A DNA stretch of 64,000 bases from Thermincola ferriacetica (GTDB lineage Bacteria; Bacillota; Thermincolia; Thermincolales; Thermincolaceae). Under the pieces are notes generated by a model, which saw only the letters and a program-made list of their open reading frames with translations, made no database searches and was not told the DNA's origin. Position numbers and translations under genes: made by a program. Location of the stretch: the NCBI RefSeq assembly GCF_001263415.1, contig NZ_LGTE01000005.1, forward strand, positions 1-64,000, in the 5' to 3' direction. Position 1 is the stretch's first letter, and the number at the start of each line of letters is the position of its first letter. Below are positions 11,187 through 17,875 of the stretch, piece by piece.

Positions 11187-11211
11187 GCTAGGGTGATACC
11201 CTAGCTTTTTT
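11187..11211. terminator. Intrinsic terminator (bidirectional)
   Basis: GCTAGGGT-gat-ACCCTAGC (11187-11205) is followed by TTTTTT on the plus strand and preceded by AAAA, so on the minus strand it also ends in U's. It serves the small gene ending at 11172 and probably the convergent gene ending at 11210. Confidence 0.9.
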
Positions 11212-11794
11212 ATGCCACTCGCTCCTTTCCCACCTGCTGCATCTGGACCTTGCTGCTCCGGCCGGGCATCTTAGACTTGTTAGCACGAAAATACGAGAGC
11301 AGTCCAAGCAAATCACCCCTGTCGAACAGCAATACTTCCAATTGTTGCGCCGCCTCCTGAGCTTTGGGAGTAAAAAAGCCGTTTGTAATAACCATTCCTT
11401 CTGTGCAGCCATACACATCACTGCCGTTGCCTGCCGTCAGGACCGCCCTGCTGCCGACTCTGTAACGGGGCAAAGTATGTTTTATCACTACGGCTATCTT
11501 CTTCGTGCCTTTATGGAGAATAAGGTCTATCCCCCCCTGGCCGGCTGATTCTCCGCCTATTTTTTTCACCAGGAACCCCTGCCATTCAAACATTCTAATT
11601 AAAAGGAGGACAAACTGTTCCTCTGCCAAATGGTCTATCTGATAAATATCAGCGGAACGAATATTTTTATATCTCTGCTTATAACGAAGGTACCTTGTAT
11701 AATAAATACCGGCTCCAAACATCAGAAAAACCGACAGCACTATCGTCCATAATACCAATACAAAATCGTAAACGGTAATAGCATAACTTACCAT
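11210..11794 (-). CDS. Membrane-anchored Mrr-like restriction endonuclease-fold protein
   Basis: About 194 residues. One N-terminal transmembrane segment (residues about 5-30, FVLVLWTIVLSVFLMFGAG) is followed by a cytoplasmic domain with the order of a PD-(D/E)xK Mrr_cat fold: an early helix with EEQFVLLLIRMFEWQGF, then GQGGIDLIL with the catalytic-type Asp, then KIAVVIKH where family members usually have (V/Q)QxK. The final helix and GMVITNGFFTPKAQEAA match the Mrr family end. The start is ATG 11794 behind AAAGGTG; a GTG 9 nt upstream is too close to that site. Nuclease activity is uncertain. Confidence 0.75.
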   Translation of the reverse strand: MVSYAITVYDFVLVLWTIVLSVFLMFGAGIYYTRYLRYKQRYKNIRSADIYQIDHLAEEQFVLLLIRMFEWQGFLVKKIGGESAGQGGIDLILHKGTKKIAVVIKHTLPRYRVGSRAVLTAGNGSDVYGCTEGMVITNGFFTPKAQEAAQQLEVLLFDRGDLLGLLSYFRANKSKMPGRSSKVQMQQVGKERVA

Positions 11795-11927
11795 ATTTTT
11801 CACACCTTTAAAGGAAGACTGCTTCCTTTTTTAAGGAGCTTCCTTTGTTAAATCCTCTAATGATATTATAGTATATTTTACAGCGAATTGGTAGTGCCTC
11901 CCGCCCCGGAGGCACAGGTCGAAAACT

Positions 11928-11973
11928 AAAAAAAAGACCCAAATCACCGGTGCAGGATTTTCCTGCGATTTGG
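11928..11973 (-). terminator. Intrinsic terminator with nested stem
   Basis: On the minus strand CCAAATC (plus 11973-11967) pairs with GATTTGG (11945-11939), enclosing a GCAGGA/TCCTGC hairpin. An eight-U run follows after GTC. It ends transcription coming from the riboswitch side and lies about 130 nt before the Mrr-like gene. Confidence 0.7.
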
Positions 11974-12095
11974 TTCAGGACTATAAGTTTTAGTCCGGGT
12001 AATCCTGGTGGGGGGATTAAACCAAATTCATTTGCCGGTGACTTGAGTTGGATGAGGGCTATTTGGGGCAAAACGGGCAAGGTTCTCAATAAAAA
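11974..12095. other. Gene-less stretch between two minus-strand terminators
   Basis: It contains the small hairpins GGACTA/TAGTCC (about 11979-11998) and AATCC/GGATT on either strand. I see no ribosome-binding site with a credible ORF. Frames open here (for example plus 11950-12195) cross the riboswitch or terminators. A read-through transcript would be about 160 nt. Confidence 0.4.
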
Positions 12096-12122
12096 AACCT
12101 ATCCAGTTACCAAGGACAGGTT
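12096..12122 (-). terminator. Expression-platform terminator of the c-di-GMP riboswitch
   Basis: Minus strand AACCTGTCC (plus 12122-12114) and GGATAGGTT (plus 12104-12096) form a 9-bp stem with one G-U pair, followed by TTTTT. The loop GGTAAC can pair with GTTACC at the 3' edge of the aptamer (plus about 12153-12148), giving a plausible ligand-dependent alternative fold. Confidence 0.75.
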
Positions 12123-12140
12123 AAACACATTGTGCGAGAA

Positions 12141-12298
12141 CACCTTCGGTAACCCGGCTGTCGTAAATCAGCGACCAGTGATCCACAGCCAGTAACCAGT
12201 TTATTTTTTATTTACCGGTCACTGGTCACTAGTCACCAATTCGTAGACCCGTGGCTTTGCGTCCCAGATTTTCACCTGGTTTGCCGTTTCGGGACCCA
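12141..12298 (-). promoter_or_regulatory. c-di-GMP-I (GEMM-I) riboswitch aptamer with expanded P3
   Basis: Read on the minus strand, the core GGCAAACC, a GAAA tetraloop between AGGT and ATCT, and GGGACGCAAAGCC match the GEMM-I consensus closely. CGGGTC follows, and its partner GACAGCCG with GGGTTACCGA appears only about 80 nt later. The gap (plus about 12164-12241) is filled by a GTGACCAGTGACC-type repeat that itself folds into a long hairpin, so P3 seems expanded rather than destroyed. A promoter lies upstream and a terminator downstream. The regulated gene is unclear; the next minus-strand gene is the Mrr-like one. Confidence 0.85.
12164..12241. repeat. Dispersed GTGACC-type repeat inserted in riboswitch P3
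   Basis: Degenerate units such as CACTGGTCACTAGTCAC and CAGCGACCAGTGATCC flank an AT-rich centre (TTTATTTTTTATTTA) and can pair with each other. Related units occur inside pyrK at about 2537-2590. It sits at the tip of a peripheral stem of the aptamer. Confidence 0.65.
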
Positions 12299-12317
12299 AT
12301 ATTTATTTTCCAAATAT

Positions 12318-12347
12318 ATTATAATAGCCATAAACCCAAGTTGTCCA
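12318..12347 (-). promoter_or_regulatory. Promoter of the riboswitch transcript
   Basis: Minus strand TGGACA (plus 12347-12342), 18-nt spacer, TATAAT (plus 12323-12318). It ends about 20 nt before the riboswitch core, supporting a real transcription unit. Confidence 0.7.
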
Positions 12348-12393
12348 GACTAAATTTTCCATTTTTCGAGAAAACGTTATTTTCCGGTGTACA

Positions 12394-13359
12394 TTAACCC
12401 CGCAATTTACTAAGGATATTGTTGAAGTATTCCGGCAAAGGAGCCTTAAATTCCAGGTATTCACCCGTGCGAGGATGGTGAAAACCTAAAATGTGCGCAT
12501 GTAGCAGTTGACCCGTCTGGCCGAACTCGTTTTTGGCCGGCCCGTAAACAGGGTCACCCACTACCGGATATTTGAGGTAAGCCATATGTACCCTGATTTG
12601 GTGGGTGCGCCCGGTCTCCAGTTTACATTCTATAAATGTATATTTGTTGAATCTTTCTAAAACTTTATAATGAGTTACGGCCGGTTTAGAATTTTTGGTT
12701 GTTACGGCCATTTTTTTTCGGTCCTTCGGATCCCTCCCAATTGGTGCTTCAATGATGCCCGCCGGCTCCGGGATAACCCCATGAATCAGGGCTAGATACC
12801 TTCGCGTTATGGTGCGGTCTTTGATTTGCTTGGCCAGGCTTGCATGTGTCTCGTCATTTTTTGCCGCCATAATAACACCGGAGGTATCCTTGTCCAGGCG
12901 GTGAACTATTCCCGGTCTCATCACCCCGTTTATACCCGATAAATCTTTACAGTGCCACAACAGGGCATTGACCAGAGTTCCCGAATAATTACCCGGCGCA
13001 GGGTGTACTACCATTCCCTGGGGTTTATTGATTACAATCACATCTCGGTCTTCATACAAGATTTCCAGAGGGATGGGTTCCGCCGATACTTCCAGTTCTT
13101 CGGTATAAGGTATTTCCACCCGGACAAGTTCTCCTGCCTTCAGTTTATAATTAGCTTTTACGCGGGTACCGTTAACGGTTATATATCCGTCCCCAATCAG
13201 CTTCTGTATGTAACTGCGGGATAAATGGTCAAATATGCCGGCTAGATATACGTCTATCCTTGTGCCCGCATTCTCAGACGAAATGATTTCCTCAACTATT
13301 TCTTCCACTGCTTCTTCATCTTCAGCCTTATCGTATTCGAGAGTTTCCCGGTCTCCCAC
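12394..13359 (-). CDS. rluD: RluD-family 23S rRNA pseudouridine synthase
   Basis: It isomerises uridine to pseudouridine in rRNA. An N-terminal S4 RNA-binding domain (RIDVYLAGIFDHLSRSYIQKLIGDG) is followed by the RluA-type catalytic domain with the motif IVHRLDKDTSG, where the first Asp is the nucleophile. I choose the GTG at 13359, about 8 nt after GGGAGG, giving 321 residues; it begins one base after the lspA stop. The adjacent lspA-rluD order is standard in Firmicutes. Exact uridine targets cannot be read from sequence. Confidence 0.93.
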   Translation of the reverse strand: MGDRETLEYDKAEDEEAVEEIVEEIISSENAGTRIDVYLAGIFDHLSRSYIQKLIGDGYITVNGTRVKANYKLKAGELVRVEIPYTEELEVSAEPIPLEILYEDRDVIVINKPQGMVVHPAPGNYSGTLVNALLWHCKDLSGINGVMRPGIVHRLDKDTSGVIMAAKNDETHASLAKQIKDRTITRRYLALIHGVIPEPAGIIEAPIGRDPKDRKKMAVTTKNSKPAVTHYKVLERFNKYTFIECKLETGRTHQIRVHMAYLKYPVVGDPVYGPAKNEFGQTGQLLHAHILGFHHPRTGEYLEFKAPLPEYFNNILSKLRG

Positions 13360-13360
13360 C

Positions 13361-13828
13361 CTACTCACCTCCCGAAGCGATACCAGGCTGATCTTGCTTG
13401 TCGGAACGCCAAAACTCCCAGAACAGCAATCCAACCCCAATTACAATGGCGGAATCAGCAATGTTAAAAACCGGCCATACCCGAAAATCCAAAAAGTCTA
13501 TTACATAGCCGTAAATTAATCTATCCGTTAAATTACCGATGGCTCCGCCAAACTGCAGGGCTAAAGCAATTAGCAACAGCTTCTTTTCCTTTGGAATTCG
13601 CCTGTAAAAAAAAGCCACTACCGACAATACTACCACGGTCACCACTATAAAAAAGGTAGTTTTGTGCGCCAGCATCCCAAAAGCAGCTCCGTAATTGTGT
13701 ACATAAGTAAGATGAAAAATAGGGCGTACAAGAGGGATAGACTGGCCAGGCTCCATATATCTCTGCACCGATATTTTTGTAAGCCTGTCAACGGTAAAGA
13801 CAATTATGGCAATTAACCAAAAATACAT
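13361..13828 (-). CDS. lspA: Lipoprotein signal peptidase
   Basis: Aspartyl protease in the membrane that removes signal peptides from diacylglyceryl-modified prolipoproteins. At 155 residues it has four hydrophobic helices and both catalytic Asp motifs, GNLTDRLIYGYVIDF and FNIADSAIVIG. The ATG follows AAAAGGGGAA. It is co-transcribed with rluD, whose start lies one base past this stop. Confidence 0.95.
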   Translation of the reverse strand: MYFWLIAIIVFTVDRLTKISVQRYMEPGQSIPLVRPIFHLTYVHNYGAAFGMLAHKTTFFIVVTVVVLSVVAFFYRRIPKEKKLLLIALALQFGGAIGNLTDRLIYGYVIDFLDFRVWPVFNIADSAIVIGVGLLFWEFWRSDKQDQPGIASGGE

Positions 13829-13924
13829 CTGAATTCCCCTTTTGGCTCGCTTAATCGGCCCATGCCAAACTCAGTATAGCATAAAATTTTCCTTTGAGAA
13901 ACCAGGGAAATTAAAAAGGGTGTA

Positions 13925-14674
13925 TTATTTTTTATCATTATCTGCCCGCACATCGTCTCTGTAAAGGCTTACATTATCATCGAACAATTCATCATCCTGC
14001 CCGTCGAAGTCCTGGTAAAACATCCCGTCTTTATGCTTTTCATAGGGAATTGATTCCACATCCTGCACAGTGCCTACATTTTCGTCGGCATCAATATACA
14101 TGTGGTCGTAATCGGTTATCCCATGGACACTGATATCCTGGGGGGTTTCGGAAGTTCCCCAACGAGCCACCTGCTGCCATGCATCTTCTCCGTCAAATTC
14201 TATCTCGTCTTCCGCATCGCCCAGTTCAAACTGAGAATCATCGTGGGTCCGCATACCAAAAGGCGGAGCTATCACATCCTCCTCAATGGGCCTGATATGC
14301 CGGTCCGGCAATTCTTCATCCTTCTCCTTACACTCAATACAGTAAGTAGTGGTAGGCATAGCCTCGAGGCGCTCCCTCGGTATTTCCTTACCGCATCTTT
14401 CACACCTGCCATAGGTACCTTCCCTGATCCTCTCCAGGGCGTCCTCAACTTGATCCAACTGGATGCGGGTCACCTCCCTTAACGCTATATCTTTGCTCCT
14501 CTCGAAAAGTTCATCGCCTATATCGGCCGGGTGGTTATCATAAGCAGAAAGTTCACTTAGAGAATCCCCCAGAGAAATATCCAAGGTTGATTCCATACGG
14601 TCTATTCTTGTCAACAAATCTTGTTTTTCCTGCTGTAACCTTTGTTCAAAATACTGTAGTGATTGCCGGTCCAA
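13925..14674 (-). CDS. TraR/DksA C4 zinc-finger protein, YteA family
   Basis: 249 residues: an N-terminal coiled-coil-like stretch (residues 1-35), a block with DNHPADIGDELFERSKD shared by the YteA family, and a C4 zinc finger CERCGK...YCIEC at about residues 92-113. The C-terminal half is very acidic, with many Asp and Glu. Related proteins are poorly characterised; a role with RNA polymerase, as for DksA, is inference. The start is a TTG about 8 nt after GAGGGGG. It lies downstream of the nitroreductase gene by 23 nt. Confidence 0.85.
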   Translation of the reverse strand: MDRQSLQYFEQRLQQEKQDLLTRIDRMESTLDISLGDSLSELSAYDNHPADIGDELFERSKDIALREVTRIQLDQVEDALERIREGTYGRCERCGKEIPRERLEAMPTTTYCIECKEKDEELPDRHIRPIEEDVIAPPFGMRTHDDSQFELGDAEDEIEFDGEDAWQQVARWGTSETPQDISVHGITDYDHMYIDADENVGTVQDVESIPYEKHKDGMFYQDFDGQDDELFDDNVSLYRDDVRADNDKK

Positions 14675-14697
14675 GTCAAATCCCCCTCATTAACTAA

Positions 14698-15222
14698 TTA
14701 TTCATATAGGACTACTATGTCATCTACTGAACTCCTGGCCGGGGCTTTTACTTCGCCGCCGGGATAACCAATAGGAATGATGGCTACAGGCCTATGATCA
14801 AAGGCCAGTCCCAGGGTTTCCGACACGGCTTTTTCATCGAAGGCTCCGACCCAGCAGGTGCCCAATCCGTAACCCGCAGCGGCCAGCATAATATTTTGCA
14901 CCATGGCAGCAGTATCCTGAATGGCGTAAAGATTTCTTCCCCGGTCCCCGTAACGGGCAGCCGATTTTTCCGGCAAAGCGCAGACCACAAATACAACCGG
15001 CGCCTGAGCCACAAATTGCTGACCGAAAGCAGCCGCAGCAAGCTCTTGCTTCTTATCTTTACTATAAACAACAGCAATTTTCCACGGCTGTATATTACCG
15101 GCGCTGGGAGCCCACCGGGCTGCGTCCAGCAACCGGCCAACAGTAGCGGCCGGAACTTCCTCATCTTTAAATCGCCTTATACTGCGGCGTTCCAATATCG
15201 CTTCAATTACGTCTTTTGTCAT
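14698..15222 (-). CDS. Nitroreductase family protein
   Basis: FMN-dependent oxidoreductase of the nitroreductase fold, 174 residues. The N-terminal IEAILERRSIRRFKDEEVP binds FMN phosphate, ARWAPSAGNIQPWKIAVV follows, and GYGLGTCWVGAFDE lies near residue 125. The natural substrate is unknown. The ATG follows AAGGGTGGG. It lies 13 nt downstream of the DUF5665 gene and upstream of the YteA-like gene, possibly one transcript. Confidence 0.9.
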   Translation of the reverse strand: MTKDVIEAILERRSIRRFKDEEVPAATVGRLLDAARWAPSAGNIQPWKIAVVYSKDKKQELAAAAFGQQFVAQAPVVFVVCALPEKSAARYGDRGRNLYAIQDTAAMVQNIMLAAAGYGLGTCWVGAFDEKAVSETLGLAFDHRPVAIIPIGYPGGEVKAPARSSVDDIVVLYE

Positions 15223-15235
15223 TGTATCCCACCCT

Positions 15236-15541
15236 TTACTGCATTTTTAGCTGAGCCTGCACAATCCTTACAATGTCGGCAATGAAGTCCCCGATAACCG
15301 GAAGATTAAGCACCTGTAATCTTTGCAAAGTATAGATCAATATAGCGCCTAACAGGGTGAAACCTATTGCCATACCCAACCCCCGGGCTATCCCGGCAAA
15401 GAAATTAATAAAAAACAGGCGCGTCGGCTTATTTAATAACTCCACATACTCGGCCAGCTTCATTTTTTCCATGGCCAGTCCCAGCTCTTCAATTTTCTTA
15501 TTCAGATAATTCATATTTTCAGGAGGTTTTTTAGTTTCCAT
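15236..15541 (-). CDS. DUF5665 small membrane protein
   Basis: 101 residues. The first half is helical and charged (LNKKIEELGLAMEKMKLAEYVELL), followed by a basic NKPTRLFFINFF segment and a glycine-rich transmembrane helix GIARGLGMAIGFTLLGAILIY. This arrangement is that of DUF5665 proteins common in Clostridia; function is unknown. The ATG is preceded by GGGGGAAAG. Confidence 0.8.
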   Translation of the reverse strand: METKKPPENMNYLNKKIEELGLAMEKMKLAEYVELLNKPTRLFFINFFAGIARGLGMAIGFTLLGAILIYTLQRLQVLNLPVIGDFIADIVRIVQAQLKMQ

Positions 15542-15676
15542 CTACTTTCCCCCGTTTAAATTATAATTTACCCCAAAGGAATAGTCTTTACTAATTTATT
15601 TCACAAGGGAAAAAAATAGCCGGACCTCTTTACGGACTCCGACAAAAAAATATGGGTTCACATATACTGATAAGTC

Positions 15677-16123
15677 TCACTTAACATCCTCTCTACCCCG
15701 GCGCAAGATAATTTTTAAGTTGCGCACCACTAAAGGAGGCAAAGCTAACCCCGTTGCCAGGTAAGAAGCAATGAGAAAAGCCTGAAAAAATAACTTTAAC
15801 CCGTCAATAAACCTGTTTTCCAAAAAGGCCAACATGGAATTGTAAGCCACCAGTCCGGGAACCAGCGGAATAATGCCTGATACCACATAGACCGTAACAG
15901 GTTGTTTCTGAACCCGGGCAAAAAATTCCCCCAAAGTCCCTACAACGAGGGCGCCGATGACCACAGCGACCAGCTCCGGCATGCCGCTACCGACTGCCAC
16001 CTTGTTAGCAGTCCAGCCGAGCATACCCGTAATTCCTGCTGTAAATAAGGCTGATGGGGGTATTCGCAAAGTTACCCCGGTAAATAAAACCGTAATTAAA
16101 GCCAGAACCATTTTTGTTGCCAA
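15677..16123 (-). CDS. ThrE-type threonine/serine exporter, C-terminal half (DUF3815)
   Basis: About 148 residues with four to five hydrophobic helices and the motif GNYxx-like ARVQKQPVTVYVVSGIIPLVPGLVAYN typical of ThrE_2 proteins. With the upstream gene it forms a split ThrE transporter proposed to export threonine and serine. The long frame reaches 16177 inside the upstream gene; the TTG at 16123, 10 nt after AGGAG, gives a protein starting in a membrane helix as relatives do. The two genes are 13 nt apart. Confidence 0.85.
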   Translation of the reverse strand: MATKMVLALITVLFTGVTLRIPPSALFTAGITGMLGWTANKVAVGSGMPELVAVVIGALVVGTLGEFFARVQKQPVTVYVVSGIIPLVPGLVAYNSMLAFLENRFIDGLKLFFQAFLIASYLATGLALPPLVVRNLKIILRRGREDVK

Positions 16124-16136
16124 CAGCCATCCGCTC

Positions 16137-16919
16137 CTAAAACAATACCTTTCTAAGATGGTCAAAATAAAGGGCAAGAGCTAAACCCACACCTCCCGCC
16201 AGAGCTGCCGAAACAAGGATGGCTTCAACCATTCTTAAAATACCCGATAAGAGGTCGCCCGTAATAAAATCCCTTACCGCGTTAGTTAGGGCAACCCCGG
16301 GAACCAGCGGAAGCAGTGCACCAACCACAATTCTGCCCATGTGCTGACCAAAACCCAGGTCAACAAAAAAACCTCCCAATAAACCGGCAACCAAACCGCC
16401 TACATAAATCTGTAAAACATAGGCCAGGTTAAAAGCCGTGATACCGATAATCACCCTGACCAAGGCCGCTGCCATCAGAGCCGGCAGAAAATCGGCCCCG
16501 CATCCTCCTAACAGAATGGTAGCAGCCCCGGAAGCCAGCGCTCCGGCAAATAACACGCCCAAAAAAGACGTACGTGAAGGTGTCGGCTGTTCCAAATCAC
16601 GAACTGTTTTTAAGCCTTCTTCCAGAGATATTCTCCCGGCAGCATATTTTCTGGAAATATCGTTAATTATTGAGACCACGTGCAGGTTAATATCTCTGGC
16701 GTAAATACGTTTAGCTCTTGTTAACCTGACGCCGTCAAGTTCTCCGTTTATGATGATTCCTGTAGGAAAAACAATTACTTCTGTATTATGAAAACCGGCC
16801 CGGTTACAAATGCGGTTAATGGTATCCTCCACGCGGGAAGTTTCCGCACCGTTTCTCAGCAGCAGTTCTCCGGCCAATCCGGCAAATTCTATGGCTTCAT
16901 GACCGCTAATAGCAATCAT
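16137..16919 (-). CDS. ThrE-type threonine/serine exporter, N-terminal half (DUF1212)
   Basis: 260 residues: a soluble N-terminal part (to about residue 115) with the hallmark LLLRNGAETSRVEDTINRIC and VVSIINDISRKYAAG, followed by five membrane helices. It is the partner of the downstream ThrE_2 protein. Amino-acid export is inferred from the family. The ATG at 16919 lies 8 nt after AAGGA. Confidence 0.87.
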   Translation of the reverse strand: MIAISGHEAIEFAGLAGELLLRNGAETSRVEDTINRICNRAGFHNTEVIVFPTGIIINGELDGVRLTRAKRIYARDINLHVVSIINDISRKYAAGRISLEEGLKTVRDLEQPTPSRTSFLGVLFAGALASGAATILLGGCGADFLPALMAAALVRVIIGITAFNLAYVLQIYVGGLVAGLLGGFFVDLGFGQHMGRIVVGALLPLVPGVALTNAVRDFITGDLLSGILRMVEAILVSAALAGGVGLALALYFDHLRKVLF

Positions 16920-17256
16920 CCCCAAATTCCTTTTTTCTTATTATTTGACAGGCCGAACTTACTATGCAAGATTTTGGTTTAAAAAAATGTTGTAAAAAAG
17001 GGAGCCTGTTAAGGCTCCCTTCAGGCCGTTGACAAAGGTATCTCGGATAAATTTGTGGAGCTTAAATATGTTCCGGAGGCTCTAATTTAATCCACCGGTT
17101 TTTTATGGAGGGGTGGGTGAAGCAGCATTTTGGAAGGGTGGGTGGGGTGTCCCGGCTACCCCGGAGCTTTGTGCTGCAAAACCTTGCCAGAAAGGCAGTG
17201 TTCCCGAACTCGATGGCTCATATTGCATTTCTTACAAGTCAGGCCGCCTCCCGTTC

Positions 17257-17669
17257 AGGCACTCAACATAAGTTGAGCGCGTGACTTCCCGGCGGCCCTC
17301 GCCATCTTCGAACATGCGGGAACCCCCTGCCTCCCTGGCTGCGGTTCTGCGGGCGCAGTCGCTCCTTAACGGTAGCCTCAGCACCCCACCCACCCTTCTG
17401 TTGTTGTAGGTATCTGCTGCAGCGATTTCCAGAAAGGCAGAGAAAACCGTTATGGAGGTCAAACAATAAGTTGCGACTTGGTGGAGGGCGGATAGACAGT
17501 GTTAACGACAGTGAGGGCTTGAAATCACTGTTTCCGGCACGGACGCCGGAAACCCGGCCATTGAGCCATGGACGGCGATTTGGCCGGGTTCAGTGATTTC
17601 AACCGAACGGAGTTTACACTGTCTCCGCCCGTAACCTTGGAGCAACGGTTGTTTACCTTCATAGCGGTT
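17257..17669 (+). repeat. 413-bp dispersed repeat, copy 1
   Basis: It is colinear with the reverse complement of 62975-63397. Two blocks are about 90 percent identical: roughly 17257-17390 (starting with the CTCAAC-ata-GTTGAG palindrome) and 17480-17655; the part between them diverged. The second block folds into nested stems: an outer ACAGTGTTAAC/GTTTACACTGT, then TTGAAATCACTG/CAGTGATTTCAA, then two side hairpins TTTCCGGC/GCCGGAAA and CCCGGCCA/TGGCCGGG, a clear three-way junction. Confidence 0.8.
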
Positions 17670-17823
17670 ACAGCAACTCACGGCTGTGGTTTTGCAGCAT
17701 AAAGCTCCTTGGTAGCGAAGAACCCCACCCACCCTTCCAATGGACAGAATTGGAAATATTGGAGTGGAGGAATCATTTAAGCTCTCTTCAATCGTACTTA
17801 TTAGACTTTGTCTAAAATCTGAA

Positions 17824-17843
17824 GGGAGCCTGTTGAGGCTCCC
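17824..17843 (-). terminator. Terminator-like hairpin after the cytochrome operon
   Basis: GGGAGCC-N6-GGCTCCC, followed on the minus strand by TTCAGATTTTAG. It lies 33 nt past the stop of the hexaheme cytochrome and is likely its transcription end. It also forms the right end of repeat element A. Confidence 0.6.
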
Positions 17844-17875
17844 TTGAACTTTACCAAATCACAATTGATTTAATT

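Larger units (their letters stand above)
17000..17843. repeat. Composite palindromic repeat element A, no coding genes
   Basis: Both ends carry nearly the same hairpin, GGGAGCC-N6-GGCTCCC (17000-17019 and 17824-17843). Just inside are imperfect inverted ends, CTTCAG...GACAAAG at 17019-17039 and the complement at 17804-17824. Further in, long inverted arms 17132-17183 and 17688-17738 match over about 50 bp. A hairpin at about 17055-17095 (GTGGA..TTAAAT/ATTTAA.TCCAC) is followed by TTTTTT. A roughly 413-bp repeat sits in the centre. No transposase or credible ORF is present. The ends match those of a 139-bp element at 24587-24725. Confidence 0.7.

Noticed and set aside
11808-12089. 93-residue minus-strand ORF
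   Set aside because: It runs through a strong intrinsic terminator and palindromes and has no recognisable start site.
11950-12195. 81-residue plus-strand ORF
   Set aside because: It is antisense to the riboswitch 3' half and expression platform and ends in the dispersed repeat.
12164-12241. Possible CRISPR array in the GTGACC repeats
   Set aside because: Units are short, degenerate and palindromic with no regular spacers or cas genes.
17024-17060. TTGACA in the GGCCGTTGACAAAG repeat as a promoter
   Set aside because: No acceptable -10 at 16-18 nt in either copy; the motif is better explained as part of the inverted ends of the repeat family.
17232-17462. 76-residue minus-strand ORF in the 413-bp repeat, with similar frame at 63261-63524
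   Set aside because: The frames align between copies, but 7 of 11 codon changes are non-synonymous, there is no ribosome site, and the two ends of the frames are unrelated. I treat the block as structured non-coding DNA.
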